Counted from the first letter of the stretch, positions 37,529 through 46,534 are shown. The stretch: DNA of 64,000 nucleotides from Corticimicrobacter populi (GCF_003123725.1 NZ_QETA01000001.1:434001-498000); one strand, 5' to 3'. Program-made: numbers and translations. The notes: generated by a model from the letters alone, not told the origin.

Positions 37529-38691
37529 GTTGGCGACTCAGATCCTGCCCGTGTCGGCCTGATGCTGGCGTACAAGTCCAGCAGCAGGTCGGACTGGGTC
37601 AGCATGCCGACCAGTTGTCTTTGCTCGTTGACGATGGGCATGTGGCGGTGTCGCCCCTCGCCGAACAGCGGGATCAACGCGGCCATCGGCTGGTCGGCAT
37701 GGGCAGTCACGGCTGGCGTGGTCATGATCTGGCCGACCCGTTCAGGTTTGCGGGTGGCAGCCTTGCCGGGCAGGCGGATAAAGGCCTTGAGGCGGGCACC
37801 GAGTGTGTCCGGCTCATCCAGGTTGGCCTGCTGCATGAAGTCGGACACAGTGATGATGCCGACGACATGGTGTTCGGCATCAATGACCGGCAACGCCTTG
37901 ATGCGATGCTGGCGCATCAGCGTCCAGGCGGTCTGCAGCGAGGCTTCCGGGCCGATGCTGACGGGATCGTGGCTCATGATGGCCGAGCAGGTGCGGGTCC
38001 CGAGCGTGCGCTGGAACGACGCTGTCTCGGCATAGTCCAGCAGATGCTCGAGATCTTCCCGGCTGATGTTGAGCGCCTGGTTGTATCGAGTGAGCGCGGT
38101 ATCCAGATCTTCGGCGCTGAAGCGGCCAGGGCGGGCCGGGATCGGGGATTCCGTTGCTGCCGGCAGCCTGAGCGGAGGATAGCGTTTGCCCGTGAGCGTG
38201 TTGTAGATCATACCCAGGCCGACCAGCACGCATGAATCAAAAAGAATGGGAAAGAATACAAAGCTGTAGTCCTCTATGCCATAGAGGGCAGCAAAAAGGG
38301 CGATGGCCGTACTGGGGGGATGTACGCAGCGCAGCAGGAACATCAGCAGAATGATTGCTGCTTCTGCCGCCGTCAGTGCCAGCACCGGATTTGGGATCAG
38401 GATGGCGCAGGTAATGCCGACGGCTGCCCCCAGCGTATTGCCGACGATGACGGACCAGGGCTGGGCCAATGGGCTGGAATACAGCAGAAAAATCAGGATG
38501 GCGCTGGCACCGAGCGAAGCGACCAGCCAGTAATGATGTGTGGCCGACAAGTCGTTGAGCTGGTAGCTCAGACCTGCCGTGATCATGATGCCGAGGGTGG
38601 CACCGATCAGGGCACGCCATTTTTCCCTGCGATCTATGCTGAATGCTTCGGGACGTAGTGATTGCAGCCAGCGGCGCAGGGCGGGGGTCAT
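37522..38691 (-). CDS. HPP-family membrane protein with two CBS domains
   Basis: The 389-residue protein has an N-terminal HPP transmembrane domain (about 20-175) including the HPPSTAIAL motif that names the family. A linker follows, then two CBS modules (about 235-290 and 320-380; DPVSIGPEASLQTAWTLM, VGIITVSDF, MPIVNEQRQLVGMLTQSDL). CBS pairs usually bind adenine nucleotides and regulate the attached channel. HPP proteins have been implicated in nitrite transport in plants and cyanobacteria. Confidence 0.88.
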   Translation of the reverse strand: MTPALRRWLQSLRPEAFSIDRREKWRALIGATLGIMITAGLSYQLNDLSATHHYWLVASLGASAILIFLLYSSPLAQPWSVIVGNTLGAAVGITCAILIPNPVLALTAAEAAIILLMFLLRCVHPPSTAIALFAALYGIEDYSFVFFPILFDSCVLVGLGMIYNTLTGKRYPPLRLPAATESPIPARPGRFSAEDLDTALTRYNQALNISREDLEHLLDYAETASFQRTLGTRTCSAIMSHDPVSIGPEASLQTAWTLMRQHRIKALPVIDAEHHVVGIITVSDFMQQANLDEPDTLGARLKAFIRLPGKAATRKPERVGQIMTTPAVTAHADQPMAALIPLFGEGRHRHMPIVNEQRQLVGMLTQSDLLLDLYASIRPTRAGSESPTQ

Positions 38692-38800
38692 TGCGGTCAG
38701 GTAGGGTGCGATGCAAAAAACGAGTAGCGATGATACCCCTCATCCTGCCTGTGTCATATGGTTGCAGGCAGGATGAGCTTATGACTTTTCTGCATATGAA

Positions 38801-39526
38801 TCAGTGGTCATGCGACTGTTTTTCGCCCTGCAATCCCATCTGCCAGAAATCGATTTCGAGCCGTGTGGCATCACGGAACAGTTCGGTCAGTTCGGCTGCG
38901 CGGGTCGGGCCGACTTCGGCCAGCCGGTCATTCAGCCAGAGGTGTTCGGCGCGGGCCGCTTGCTGGAATTCAGCACTGGCATACATCTCTATCCAGGCCG
39001 CATAGGGATTGCGGTCTGCATCCCTGACGGTAAACGGCTGTGCCTGCAGCCACTGCGCGATGTCTGCATAGCCGATGAGGCAGGGGGCCAATGCGATATG
39101 CAGGTCCAGCAGGTCGCCGCGCTGGCCGGCATCCAGTACGTAGCGTGTGTAGGCCATGGTGGCACGCGCTTCGGGGAGCGCAGCAAGTTCATCTTCTGTG
39201 ATACCCCAGGTGGCGCAGTATTCAATATGCAGCCCCATTTCGATATCTACGATGGTCTTCAGACTGTCCAGACCCTGACGCAACTCACGGATGTTGCGGC
39301 TCTTGTAGACCGCCAGGCCCCAGGCTCGGGCAAAGTGCACGAGGAACAGATAGTCTTGCCTCAGGTAACGTTGGAATGCATCGGCTGGCAGCGTGCCCGC
39401 ACCCAACTGGCGAACAAACTCATGCTGGATATAGGCTGTCCACTCCTGTTGGCAGTCGGTTGTAATGCGCTCGAATGTGGTGCCTGGGCCGGAGCGTACG
39501 GGGTGATGGGCCGTGCTTGCGGGCAT
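38801..39526 (-). CDS. tenA: TenA-family aminopyrimidine aminohydrolase (thiaminase II)
   Basis: A 241-residue all-helical TenA protein. The active-site cysteine is Cys149 in ALAPCLIGY, and the C-terminal LEIDFWQMG carries the conserved glutamate. The enzyme salvages the thiamine pyrimidine moiety. The upstream 193 bp (39527-39719) were read for a TPP riboswitch and none was found; the ribosome site AGGAG lies just before the ATG. Confidence 0.92.
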   Translation of the reverse strand: MPASTAHHPVRSGPGTTFERITTDCQQEWTAYIQHEFVRQLGAGTLPADAFQRYLRQDYLFLVHFARAWGLAVYKSRNIRELRQGLDSLKTIVDIEMGLHIEYCATWGITEDELAALPEARATMAYTRYVLDAGQRGDLLDLHIALAPCLIGYADIAQWLQAQPFTVRDADRNPYAAWIEMYASAEFQQAARAEHLWLNDRLAEVGPTRAAELTELFRDATRLEIDFWQMGLQGEKQSHDH

Positions 39527-39719
39527 GTGGGGTTCTCCTTTGAGTCGATCCGGCGCACGGCATGTGGACGCGTGCGCGGATGGTGCCTATGTATGGTAGC
39601 GGGTCGCGTGCCGGCTTGACCGGATTCACGCATGGTCGCTGCGGAAATGGACAAGTTGAAAATTTTTCTGCGCCGCTTGACGCAGACGAAAAAAACAGTG
39701 TATTATTCTGTTCTTCGCT

Positions 39720-39796
39720 AGGCGGTTAGCTCAGTTGGTTAGAGCGCCACGTTGACATCGTGGAGGTCGCTGGTTCGAATCCAGTATCGCCTACCA
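39720..39796 (+). tRNA. tRNA-Val (anticodon GAC), prophage attachment site
   Basis: A 77-nt cloverleaf: acceptor AGGCGGT / ATCGCCT, D arm GCTCAGTTGGTTAGAGC, anticodon stem-loop CCACG-TTGACAT-CGTGG (anticodon GAC), T arm GGTTCGAATCC and an encoded CCA. The prophage integrase lies 155 bp beyond the 3' end in the orientation usual for tRNA-targeting phages, so the 3' half of this gene is the likely attL core. The matching attR is not in the window. Confidence 0.96.
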
Positions 39797-39827
39797 GAAT
39801 TCAGGCAAAAGGCTGCAAGCCTTGCCC

Positions 39828-39863
39828 AAAAAGCCGTTAACCCCAACAGGTTAGCGGCTTTTT
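39828..39863 (+). terminator. Terminator after tRNA-Val
   Basis: The stem AAAAGCCGTTAACC / GGTTAGCGGCTTTT (one mismatch) has a short loop and ends in TTTTT. It may also stop leftward transcription from the integrase side. Confidence 0.85.
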
Positions 39864-39951
39864 CATTGCTAGCACTGCCAAGTCTTGCCCAGTGATGCCT
39901 ATTTCTCATGGGGGCATATTTGGGGGCACATCCCGGATCGATGGGGGCACG

Positions 39952-41175
39952 CTATTCCCCGGGCATTTCGCGCTGCGCATCCAGGTAGTCTGACCACCAC
40001 TGCATCAATTCCCGGCGTTCGTCCATATACTGGGCGTGGTTGTATGCTCGGCGAATCTTGTTTCGGTCTTTGTGTGCAAGCTGGCGCTCAATGACGTCTG
40101 CCCGAATCCCGCTGTATTCGTTCATGATCGTTGATGCCAGCCCTCTGAATCCATGACCTGTCTGTTCCCCTTCAAACCCCATGATCTTGAGCGCCTTGTT
40201 GATGGTCTCGCTGCTCATCGGTACCCGGGGACTGCGCATGCCCGGAAACAGGAACTGGTGGCGGCCAGTGAGTTTGTGCAGGTCTTGCAGCAATAGCAGG
40301 CATTGCTTGGACAGCGGGACGATGTGAGCACCGGCAGTTGCCTTCTGGATCACAGAGCCTTTCATCCTCTGTGCTGGTATATGCCACTCTGATGCCTCAA
40401 AGTCTATTTCGCCCCACTCAGCCCATCGCAGCTCGTTTGTGCGCGGGAAGGTGTGGATCATCAGTTTCAGCGCGGCTTTTGTTTCCGGCCTGCCGTGGTA
40501 TTGGGCAATGCGTGTGAGCAGATCTGGCAAGTTGCTTATGCCGACATGTGGAAAGTGCTCGACTGGAGGGCGAGGCTGCAGAAACTGAGCAAGACCCTGC
40601 GTGACATCGTTTGTTGTCATGCCGATGCCGACCGCATACCGGAATACCATGCCGATCGATTCAAGTACGCGAGACGCCATTTCTAAGGCACCACGCGATT
40701 CCACTTTCTTGACTACATCCAGTACGGCTTTGCCGGATATCTGTGCTATCGCTCGCCGCCCGAGGTCTGGATATGCGTTTGCGTTTAAGGCATTCGAAAT
40801 GCGCTGATGGTACCCAGGGCTCCAGCCAGGCCGACGTAATTTCAGCCATTCTTCTGCGATATCCCTGAATTTCTGGCCGACTTGCTTGCCATCCGTATCC
40901 TCAATAGTGTCCGGATCAACCCCGGCCGCAAGATGAGCTTTGGCCTGTTCGCGCTTGGCCCTGGCCATTGACAGAGTGACAGCCGGATACGGACCAATGG
41001 TGAGGGCGTTTTCTTTTTTGTTCAGAGGCCGCCGATACTTGAGTCGCCATCGCTTGTGTCCGGACTTCAAGACCTCAAGGTACAGACCTCCGCCGTCGAA
41101 CAGCTTGTTTCCGCTGTTGCCATACTTTGCGCTTCGGCACTGAGAGTCAGTCAGTGGTGGTATTTTCTTCGCCAT
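39952..41175 (-). CDS. int: Tyrosine-recombinase integrase (P4-like)
   Basis: A 407-residue integrase with an N-terminal arm-binding domain (LTDSQCRSAKYGN..LFDGGGLYLEV, typical of DUF4102) and a C-terminal catalytic domain. The catalytic set is visible: Arg245 (PRTNELRW), His341 and Arg344 (HGFRG), His368 (LAHKD) and Tyr383 (NHAQYMDER). It catalyses integration at the adjacent tRNA-Val gene. The start at 41175 (MAKKIPPL) is preferred over an upstream extension. Its N-terminal coding region overlaps the end of the AlpA-like gene by 29 bp. Confidence 0.95.
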   Translation of the reverse strand: MAKKIPPLTDSQCRSAKYGNSGNKLFDGGGLYLEVLKSGHKRWRLKYRRPLNKKENALTIGPYPAVTLSMARAKREQAKAHLAAGVDPDTIEDTDGKQVGQKFRDIAEEWLKLRRPGWSPGYHQRISNALNANAYPDLGRRAIAQISGKAVLDVVKKVESRGALEMASRVLESIGMVFRYAVGIGMTTNDVTQGLAQFLQPRPPVEHFPHVGISNLPDLLTRIAQYHGRPETKAALKLMIHTFPRTNELRWAEWGEIDFEASEWHIPAQRMKGSVIQKATAGAHIVPLSKQCLLLLQDLHKLTGRHQFLFPGMRSPRVPMSSETINKALKIMGFEGEQTGHGFRGLASTIMNEYSGIRADVIERQLAHKDRNKIRRAYNHAQYMDERRELMQWWSDYLDAQREMPGE

Positions 41176-41446
41176 CTTGCTCTTGGATGTATTCGTTTGG
41201 GTTGGCCAGCCACGCCAGGAGATCAGAACCACGCCATACCGTGCTATTTGCGCTGATGCGCTTGGGTGCCGGAGCGGTACCTGCCAACACTCGCTGACGC
41301 CAGGTTTCCCGGCAGTAAGGAATCAGGCCTGCAAACTCCTTCCAGCGGTAAAGGCCGTCAGGGTAAATGCCTTTTTCATGCTGGGCAGCAGGGTAACCCG
41401 GTGGCACGGGGTGGTGGGGTGATTTGTTTTGATGATCATGTATCAT
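41147..41446 (-). CDS. AlpA-like small DNA-binding protein / excisionase candidate
   Basis: The 99-residue protein has GLYRWKEFAGLIPYCRETWRQRVLAG in its middle, the winged-HTH core of AlpA/MerR-type phage regulators that recognise att sites, followed by the SANSTVWRGSDLLAWL wing. Position directly upstream of int and overlap with it suggest excisionase or int-control function. Confidence 0.7.
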   Translation of the reverse strand: MIHDHQNKSPHHPVPPGYPAAQHEKGIYPDGLYRWKEFAGLIPYCRETWRQRVLAGTAPAPKRISANSTVWRGSDLLAWLANPNEYIQEQDGEENTTTD

Positions 41447-41495
41447 GGATAAATCCTTGTTTTTCTATGCCGACTTATGTCTGGAGGAGGGCAAA

Positions 41496-41756
41496 ATGAC
41501 CAACACATCATCGACAGTTGGGAGCATCGAAATAGGGGAGCACCTTGGGCTGAACGGAAGCGAGTCACAAGCGATATGCGCCATCGAAGATATGGCGGAC
41601 GGGCGTGGGTGGTGGGTGTTCTTCCTGATTCAGACAGAAGGAAAGTTTCCATCCATACTGGAGAAAATTTCTATTCCCAAAGATAGGGTCATGGGAGTGC
41701 TGAAGCCTCTTGATCGGAATGTGAGGCTCGTGCCGCCGCCGTGGCGTTCAGAGTAG
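41496..41756 (+). CDS. Hypothetical phage protein, 86 residues
   Basis: This frame on the opposite strand to its neighbours has a GGAGG ribosome site 11 bases upstream of the ATG at 41496. The product has GSIEIGEHLGLNGSESQAICAIEDMADGRGWWVFF and a proline-rich end. No family is recognised. It is divergent from the AlpA-like gene, so it may be expressed from the lysogen or late in excision. Confidence 0.5.
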   Translation: MTNTSSTVGSIEIGEHLGLNGSESQAICAIEDMADGRGWWVFFLIQTEGKFPSILEKISIPKDRVMGVLKPLDRNVRLVPPPWRSE

Positions 41757-41766
41757 TTCTAGGATG

Positions 41767-41952
41767 TCATCCGGTTATGAGGTGGGCTCTCCCGGATCGT
41801 TGATTGGTGCCAACTCGTAGTTGCATGAATACGCGCAGTCGCGGCAATCGAAACCGCACCTCTGATAGTGCTTGTTCGTAATCCTCGGTTTTCACGCCGT
41901 CCCGGATCTGCTCGAAATACTCGCGCTTTAGGGGCAGGATCAGGTCAGTCAT
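41767..41952 (-). CDS. Short phage protein with ASCH-like N terminus, possible frameshift
   Basis: The 61-residue frame begins MTDLILPLKREYFEQIRDGVKTEDYE, which looks like the start of an ASCH-domain phage protein (an RNA/nucleotide-binding fold of about 100 residues). The remainder does not look protein-like. The overlapping frame shifted by one base reads TNKHYQRCGFDCRDCAYSC and on to a stop at about 41770, with four closely spaced cysteines, and looks more like real coding sequence, but it has no start codon of its own. Either a frameshift has split one gene or translation shifts frame. Confidence 0.4.
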   Translation of the reverse strand: MTDLILPLKREYFEQIRDGVKTEDYEQALSEVRFRLPRLRVFMQLRVGTNQRSGRAHLITG

Positions 41953-41954
41953 GG

Positions 41955-42212
41955 TCAGCCCCCTTGGTTGATCATCAGATCGTTGTATGCCAGTTGCAGC
42001 AGGCGCTGTCCTTTACGCGATGGCAATCCATTCTTGCGGATAAGGCCGAGTCGAACCATGATCTGCGTGATAGTCCAGCCGCAGTGATAACCGACAGCCT
42101 TCTTCAGCACACTAACTTCCAAAAGTTTGCGATGATCAGCGCCGCCAAAGTCTGACCCGTCGAAAGCGGCGGCAAGCTCGGCGTCGGTAATGAGTTCTCG
42201 GGCGTCAGCCAT
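41955..42212 (-). CDS. Hypothetical phage protein, 85 residues
   Basis: Starts at 42212 after a GAGAGGGAGC ribosome site. The sequence MADARELITDAELAAAFDGSDFG...VLKKAVGYHCGWTITQIMVRLGLI contains a helix-turn-helix-like stretch in its second half (HCGWTITQIMVRLGLIRKNGLPSRKG), so a DNA-binding role is possible. It overlaps the end of the upstream gene by 8 bp, as usual in a phage operon. Confidence 0.55.
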   Translation of the reverse strand: MADARELITDAELAAAFDGSDFGGADHRKLLEVSVLKKAVGYHCGWTITQIMVRLGLIRKNGLPSRKGQRLLQLAYNDLMINQGG

Positions 42213-42810
42213 GCTCCCTCTCTGCCGCACGGGTGGCTATAACGCTGTTCTGATATGCCTCAAATGCGGGCTGATCCATGCGCGCGACTTTCACATGGGT
42301 ATCGCCGACTTTCCAGTCTGCCGGGTTTTCTCCGCCAGGGAATCGGAAGGAGACAGTGGAATCCTCTTTGTGGTCGTTCACCCATACAACATCGACGCCG
42401 GGGAACTTCGCAAGACATGCGGATTCGCGCTGCAGCCTGATCTGTGCGCGGCGATGCTGTTCCTCGTGATAACTGTTGCGGCAGTTCCCGCAGCAGAAGA
42501 CCATGTCGCCTTCGTATTCCGTCGTGATTGGGTTCCTGTCTTCGCCTTCGTCTGATGTTCGGTTGCCGCACTCGACGCATGTGAACCACCAGCCCAGTTC
42601 CTCAACGAGGAATCGGGGCGGCACTTTCCCTGCGCCAGCGAACTGATCCAGCGCCTTTTCACGACGGCATGAGACGCCCTCAAACTCCGATCCGAGTTCC
42701 CCAGCGCCAACCCTACGCGCAGCAACGTGGCTTCGCTCAAAGACGACACAGCAAGTGTTTTCGTAACCCTCACTCACAACGAACGCCACTTTGTCGTTGT
42801 ATTTGCTCAC
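42205..42810 (-). CDS. Hypothetical phage protein with zinc-finger-like cysteines
   Basis: A 201-residue protein with two CxxC pairs about 30 residues apart, FTCVECGNR and VFCCGNCRN, enough to build a zinc ribbon. The rest is mixed alpha/beta without known motifs. It is part of the leftward operon with 4-8 bp overlaps on both sides. Confidence 0.6.
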   Translation of the reverse strand: MSKYNDKVAFVVSEGYENTCCVVFERSHVAARRVGAGELGSEFEGVSCRREKALDQFAGAGKVPPRFLVEELGWWFTCVECGNRTSDEGEDRNPITTEYEGDMVFCCGNCRNSYHEEQHRRAQIRLQRESACLAKFPGVDVVWVNDHKEDSTVSFRFPGGENPADWKVGDTHVKVARMDQPAFEAYQNSVIATRAAEREHG

Positions 42811-43277
42811 GCTTCCCCCTTTGCCGCAGAGCGACTGTCAAGTTGATCGGCAAAGAGATCAGCCACGGCCTGCTTCGATCCGCTGGCAGCTTCGGCGCGC
42901 AGCGGGTGGCCTTCCCACAGATTGTTTGTCAGCGTATCGAGTATGGCTGCTGCGTTTCTGACACGCTCAGCATCCTCTCGATCTTGCACTGCGTCGCGGT
43001 ATAACGGGAATGCTTCTGCCGTACCGCCAATTCGTCGGGCTTCTGCTCGAGCATCACATTCAGCGTGCTCCCCGAAAAATACTGTCCACAGCCCAGATAC
43101 AGCCCAGCAGTAGGGTGTGTGGGAAGATGCACGCCGACGGAGGCGAATCTTTTGCGCTAGGTATTCACCGATCCCTCCGGCATCACCGGGCAAAGCATGT
43201 ATGTCGATACCCAGGGCGTCGGCAACGATCATGATGCTGGCTTTCCAGGATTGAGCTTCGGTATTTAGATGCCCCAT
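42807..43277 (-). CDS. Hypothetical phage protein, 156 residues
   Basis: The ATG at 43277 lies 5 bases after the upstream stop and follows GGGGAA. The sequence contains QKIRLRRRASSHTPYCWAVSGLWTVFFGEHAECDARAEARRIGG; no family is recognised. The end overlaps the next start by 4 bp. Confidence 0.5.
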   Translation of the reverse strand: MGHLNTEAQSWKASIMIVADALGIDIHALPGDAGGIGEYLAQKIRLRRRASSHTPYCWAVSGLWTVFFGEHAECDARAEARRIGGTAEAFPLYRDAVQDREDAERVRNAAAILDTLTNNLWEGHPLRAEAASGSKQAVADLFADQLDSRSAAKGEA

Positions 43278-43281
43278 GGTG

Positions 43282-43596
43282 TCATTCCCCATTTCCGATT
43301 TTGATGGCTTTGAACTCGCGTAGCCTGGCCAGCGCTGCTGCTGCAATTTCTTCGGGTGGTGTGTTGGCTGGTGCGGCGATGTCGAGGGTCAGGAACTGCC
43401 CTCCCGGAAATTTCTTGGCAAAAGACCACGGCGGGACCTTGAGCCACATAGACACGCCGATCTCTACTCGTCCGGCATGGTCTTGGTTGATTGCATTCAG
43501 GAACCTTTGGAGCAGGATCCTCGCGTCTGTAGCGTTGACGCCGTGGAGGTGTTGGCGCAGCCCGGTTTCCCGGGCAACAGCAAGAATGTCAGTCAT
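43282..43596 (-). CDS. Hypothetical phage protein, 104 residues
   Basis: Starts at 43596, overlapping the methyltransferase stop (ATGA). The product contains a stretch ending KVPPWSFAKKFPGGQFLTLDIAAPANTPPEEIAAAALARLREF; no motif is recognised. Coupled translation with the methyltransferase supports it as real. Confidence 0.5.
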   Translation of the reverse strand: MTDILAVARETGLRQHLHGVNATDARILLQRFLNAINQDHAGRVEIGVSMWLKVPPWSFAKKFPGGQFLTLDIAAPANTPPEEIAAAALARLREFKAIKIGNGE

Positions 43597-46055
43597 GCGA
43601 CTTTCCTTATCTTGGCTTCGTGTGCGAAATTTGCTCGTACCAGAGCCTCGGCTTGGGCAGGGGCGACGCTGTTGCCGCACATCCGCACCTGGGCCGTGAT
43701 CGTCAGGGGGATGCGGGGAATCAGACGCGGGTCGCCTGGTACTTGCACGCCGTCTTTGAACAGCAGCTTTGGGTCGGGGATTTCGTGGATGATGTAGTCG
43801 CCTGGGAAGCTCTGCGCGCGGTATAGCTCGCGCGGCTTGAGCATCCGCAGAGTGATGTCAACCAGCACCCACCAGATTCCGCCGTAGTTCATCAGCGCCA
43901 GCTCGGCCGGTTCGGGGAACAGGTCGGGTAGATGCTCATGAAGCAGGGCCGCGCACGCGCGCGCTTTCTCCCGGTGCTCCGGGGCAAGCGCATCGACCGG
44001 CACCTGGATGGTCGACACCAAGCCCATACGCGCCTTGGTGGTCACGGTGGGCATGGGTCTGACACAGCCAGAGTCCTGCCCGCCCTCGCTGTAATACTGG
44101 ACGAGGTAGGCCGTCACCAGGCGCTGGTTGCTACCCGAGGCTGTGATCGTGGAGATGGGCGCGCCGGCCGGCCGCCCGTCGCCGTCGTAGAACCCACCAT
44201 TCGCCTGCTCGAAGAAGGCCGAGGTGAGCGCGCTGGGCACGCTGCTGGCCGTCACCGAGTTCAGAGGTGTTTCCAAGCTGCGCACGCCGCTGCTCCACCG
44301 CTTCGCGCCGGTGCTGCACGATTCCCCGTGCCCCATATCGATCAGGTTGGCGACGACAAGGGCCTGTTCTCCACGATTTGCCCCCGTTACCGTCGGCAGA
44401 GGTTCTGCCGGTGTTGTGCCGGGGCGGTCGCCGTGGTGCGTCAGGTGGGCCAGATGAGCGGCCACCATGGCGTGCTTGTTCGCCGTCACGACCGTTCCAA
44501 GCGGCATCTCAATGTCCTGCGCGCGCGGCGCTTGCCCCTCGCGCTCACCGTAGCCGATGGTGATGAGGTGCGCGCCGACAAGCCCCTGCGTGATTCCGGT
44601 GCTGGGTCGCTTCGGCATTCCGCCGGCGGTGATTGTGGATAGCGGCTCATCCAGACCCGTGCCAACCGATCCGGTGTTGAATTTCGTGATGTGCCCGGCA
44701 ACCAGGGCGTGGTGCGTTCCGCTGGCCGCCACCGTGGAGAGTGGTTGCTCTACGGCATGGCCACCCATCTGTGAGTCACTGGTGCCGCGTAGCGGGGCAA
44801 TCGCGTACCCGGAGGCTTCTGCATTAATGGCTGCATCAAACTCTTTGATGCGCTGAAATAGCCGCATGTCCTGCCGTGTGAAGCCTTCACCGTCCACTGG
44901 TAGCAACTCGGGCGAAACCAATGAGAAATGACCGCCCTTGACCTGGGCGCACACGGTACGCAGAGGTGCGTCTGCTGGCATGGTGCGCTGGTTGCTGGCG
45001 TTGGCATGCTCCGTGATGAATGGGGCGAGCGTTGGTGTTACCACGGCACGGTGATTCTCGGTTGTCAGCGTTCCCAGCGGCTGGTCGGTCGGTGTGGGTT
45101 TGCCGGAATACGATGGGCCGCCAGCGCCAGTCAGGAATGGCGTCATTACCGGCTGGCCCAGCATGTGGTGGTTGCCGGTGGCTACGGTGGGCAGGGGTTG
45201 ATCGGCAGGTGCACCAGGATGTCCACTGGTGTTGGTGACGATAAATGGCTTGGCGCTGTTCAGAACGTGACGCCATAACCCTTTGGCGACGCGCCGCTGG
45301 GTGTTTACCGCCAATGGCTTCGGGCGGTCAAAGATGCTGGTCGCGGGTAGATCGAAGTCGATGCACTCTGCCGCCGTTCTGTATGGGGTCAGCATCCCGG
45401 CCAGCACTTCCCGCGATGCAGGATCGCCATGCGTCGCTTCCGGCCAGATGATGGGCAGACCGTCCCGCCGTGCGACGAGGAACAGACGTTTGCGGATGGT
45501 GGGCGCTCCGTTGTCGCATGCGCGCAGCTCACGCCAATCAACGGCATACCCGTGCTGGCGTAATTGCCGAATGAAACTCTGAAATGTGCGACCTTTACGC
45601 TTCGGGTCGGGGTATGAAGAGCCGTCTTCGTTGATGATGACTGGCCCCCAGGTTTGAAATTCTTCTACGTTTTCAAGCATTAGAACGCGTGGTTTACACA
45701 AGGCAACCCAGCGCATTCCCACCCAGGCCAAGCCCCGGATATGCTTGGAAACCGGGGTGCCGCCCTTCGCCTTCGAGAAGTGTTTGCAATCGGGCGACAG
45801 CCATACAAGCGCTACGGGTTGATTGCCCGTCACCTCAATGGGGTCAACGTCCCAGACGCTTTCACACAGATGCTTGGTGTATGGGTGGTTGATCGCGTGC
45901 ATTGCCAGAGCTTCAGGATCGTGATTGATGGCAATATCTACTGGTCGGCCGAATGCCGCTTCCAGTCCGGTGCTGGTGCCGCCGCCACCCGCAAAGTTGT
46001 CAATGATGAGTTCGTCCGGGAAACCAAGTTCCAGCGTGTGAGCGTCATGCCTCAT
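43593..46055 (-). CDS. Phage C5-cytosine DNA methyltransferase with internal repeat array
   Basis: An 820-residue DNA cytosine-5 methyltransferase. Motif I is FAGGGGTSTG (21-30), the catalytic cysteine Cys90 is in SPDCKHFS (a phage-type version of PCQ), motif VI is LENV (127-130), motif VIII is IRKRLFLVA and motif X is GNSVAPAQAEALV near the C terminus. Between residues about 280 and 700 lie roughly ten degenerate repeats of the pattern PL-x-T-V/I-T/A...H-x-x-V. The enzyme probably protects phage DNA from host restriction. No partner endonuclease gene lies beside it. Confidence 0.9.
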   Translation of the reverse strand: MRHDAHTLELGFPDELIIDNFAGGGGTSTGLEAAFGRPVDIAINHDPEALAMHAINHPYTKHLCESVWDVDPIEVTGNQPVALVWLSPDCKHFSKAKGGTPVSKHIRGLAWVGMRWVALCKPRVLMLENVEEFQTWGPVIINEDGSSYPDPKRKGRTFQSFIRQLRQHGYAVDWRELRACDNGAPTIRKRLFLVARRDGLPIIWPEATHGDPASREVLAGMLTPYRTAAECIDFDLPATSIFDRPKPLAVNTQRRVAKGLWRHVLNSAKPFIVTNTSGHPGAPADQPLPTVATGNHHMLGQPVMTPFLTGAGGPSYSGKPTPTDQPLGTLTTENHRAVVTPTLAPFITEHANASNQRTMPADAPLRTVCAQVKGGHFSLVSPELLPVDGEGFTRQDMRLFQRIKEFDAAINAEASGYAIAPLRGTSDSQMGGHAVEQPLSTVAASGTHHALVAGHITKFNTGSVGTGLDEPLSTITAGGMPKRPSTGITQGLVGAHLITIGYGEREGQAPRAQDIEMPLGTVVTANKHAMVAAHLAHLTHHGDRPGTTPAEPLPTVTGANRGEQALVVANLIDMGHGESCSTGAKRWSSGVRSLETPLNSVTASSVPSALTSAFFEQANGGFYDGDGRPAGAPISTITASGSNQRLVTAYLVQYYSEGGQDSGCVRPMPTVTTKARMGLVSTIQVPVDALAPEHREKARACAALLHEHLPDLFPEPAELALMNYGGIWWVLVDITLRMLKPRELYRAQSFPGDYIIHEIPDPKLLFKDGVQVPGDPRLIPRIPLTITAQVRMCGNSVAPAQAEALVRANFAHEAKIRKVA

Positions 46056-46534
46056 GACCGTACAGCCTCCATTTCTTCCTTGATCTGTGTCTGCAGAATC
46101 AGATTCTTTGCTTCGTCGTGAGACAGATAGCAAGCTACGCGCTGCATGCGAGGCAACAACGCACGCACGGCGTCTGTGTCGGCCTTCATGACGGGCATCC
46201 CGTACTCGAGCTTGTGAGCGAGACGGGACAGGGCAGATACATCAAACTGTTTGCTATGCCGGGTTGCCCACATCTCGAACATGTCAACCACGCCCAGTAA
46301 GGCTGGCACCATTGCAAACCAACGGTTTTCATGAGCAACTTTGAAGATCGGGGATCCTTGATCATCGACATGCACGGTGCCATCCAGCTCAAGCTGTTTG
46401 AGGATGGACTCCAGTGGGGCAAGTACGGTTGTCATCTTGACAATCATGGGCACAGGGATAGGGCGCTCTACACGGCGCTGGGCTCGCTGTCGGGCCTGCT
46501 GGCGCTCGGCGGCACGTCGTTGCTGGCGGTTCAT
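46052..46534 (-). CDS. Hypothetical phage protein with basic N terminus
   Basis: A 160-residue protein (start at 46534 after GGGAGCG) with an arginine-rich N terminus (MNRQQRRAAERQQARQRAQRR) that probably binds nucleic acid. The rest is helical with no known motif. It overlaps the methyltransferase start by 4 bp. The basic stretch followed by PVPMIVKM loosely recalls residues 40-60 of the GHKL protein at 60010-61077, so a distant relation is possible. Confidence 0.55.
   Translation of the reverse strand: MNRQQRRAAERQQARQRAQRRVERPIPVPMIVKMTTVLAPLESILKQLELDGTVHVDDQGSPIFKVAHENRWFAMVPALLGVVDMFEMWATRHSKQFDVSALSRLAHKLEYGMPVMKADTDAVRALLPRMQRVACYLSHDEAKNLILQTQIKEEMEAVRS

Noticed and set aside
39527-39719. 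TPP riboswitch upstream of tenA
   Set aside because: The conserved CUGAGA and ACCUGAUC-type segments are absent on the strand of tenA.
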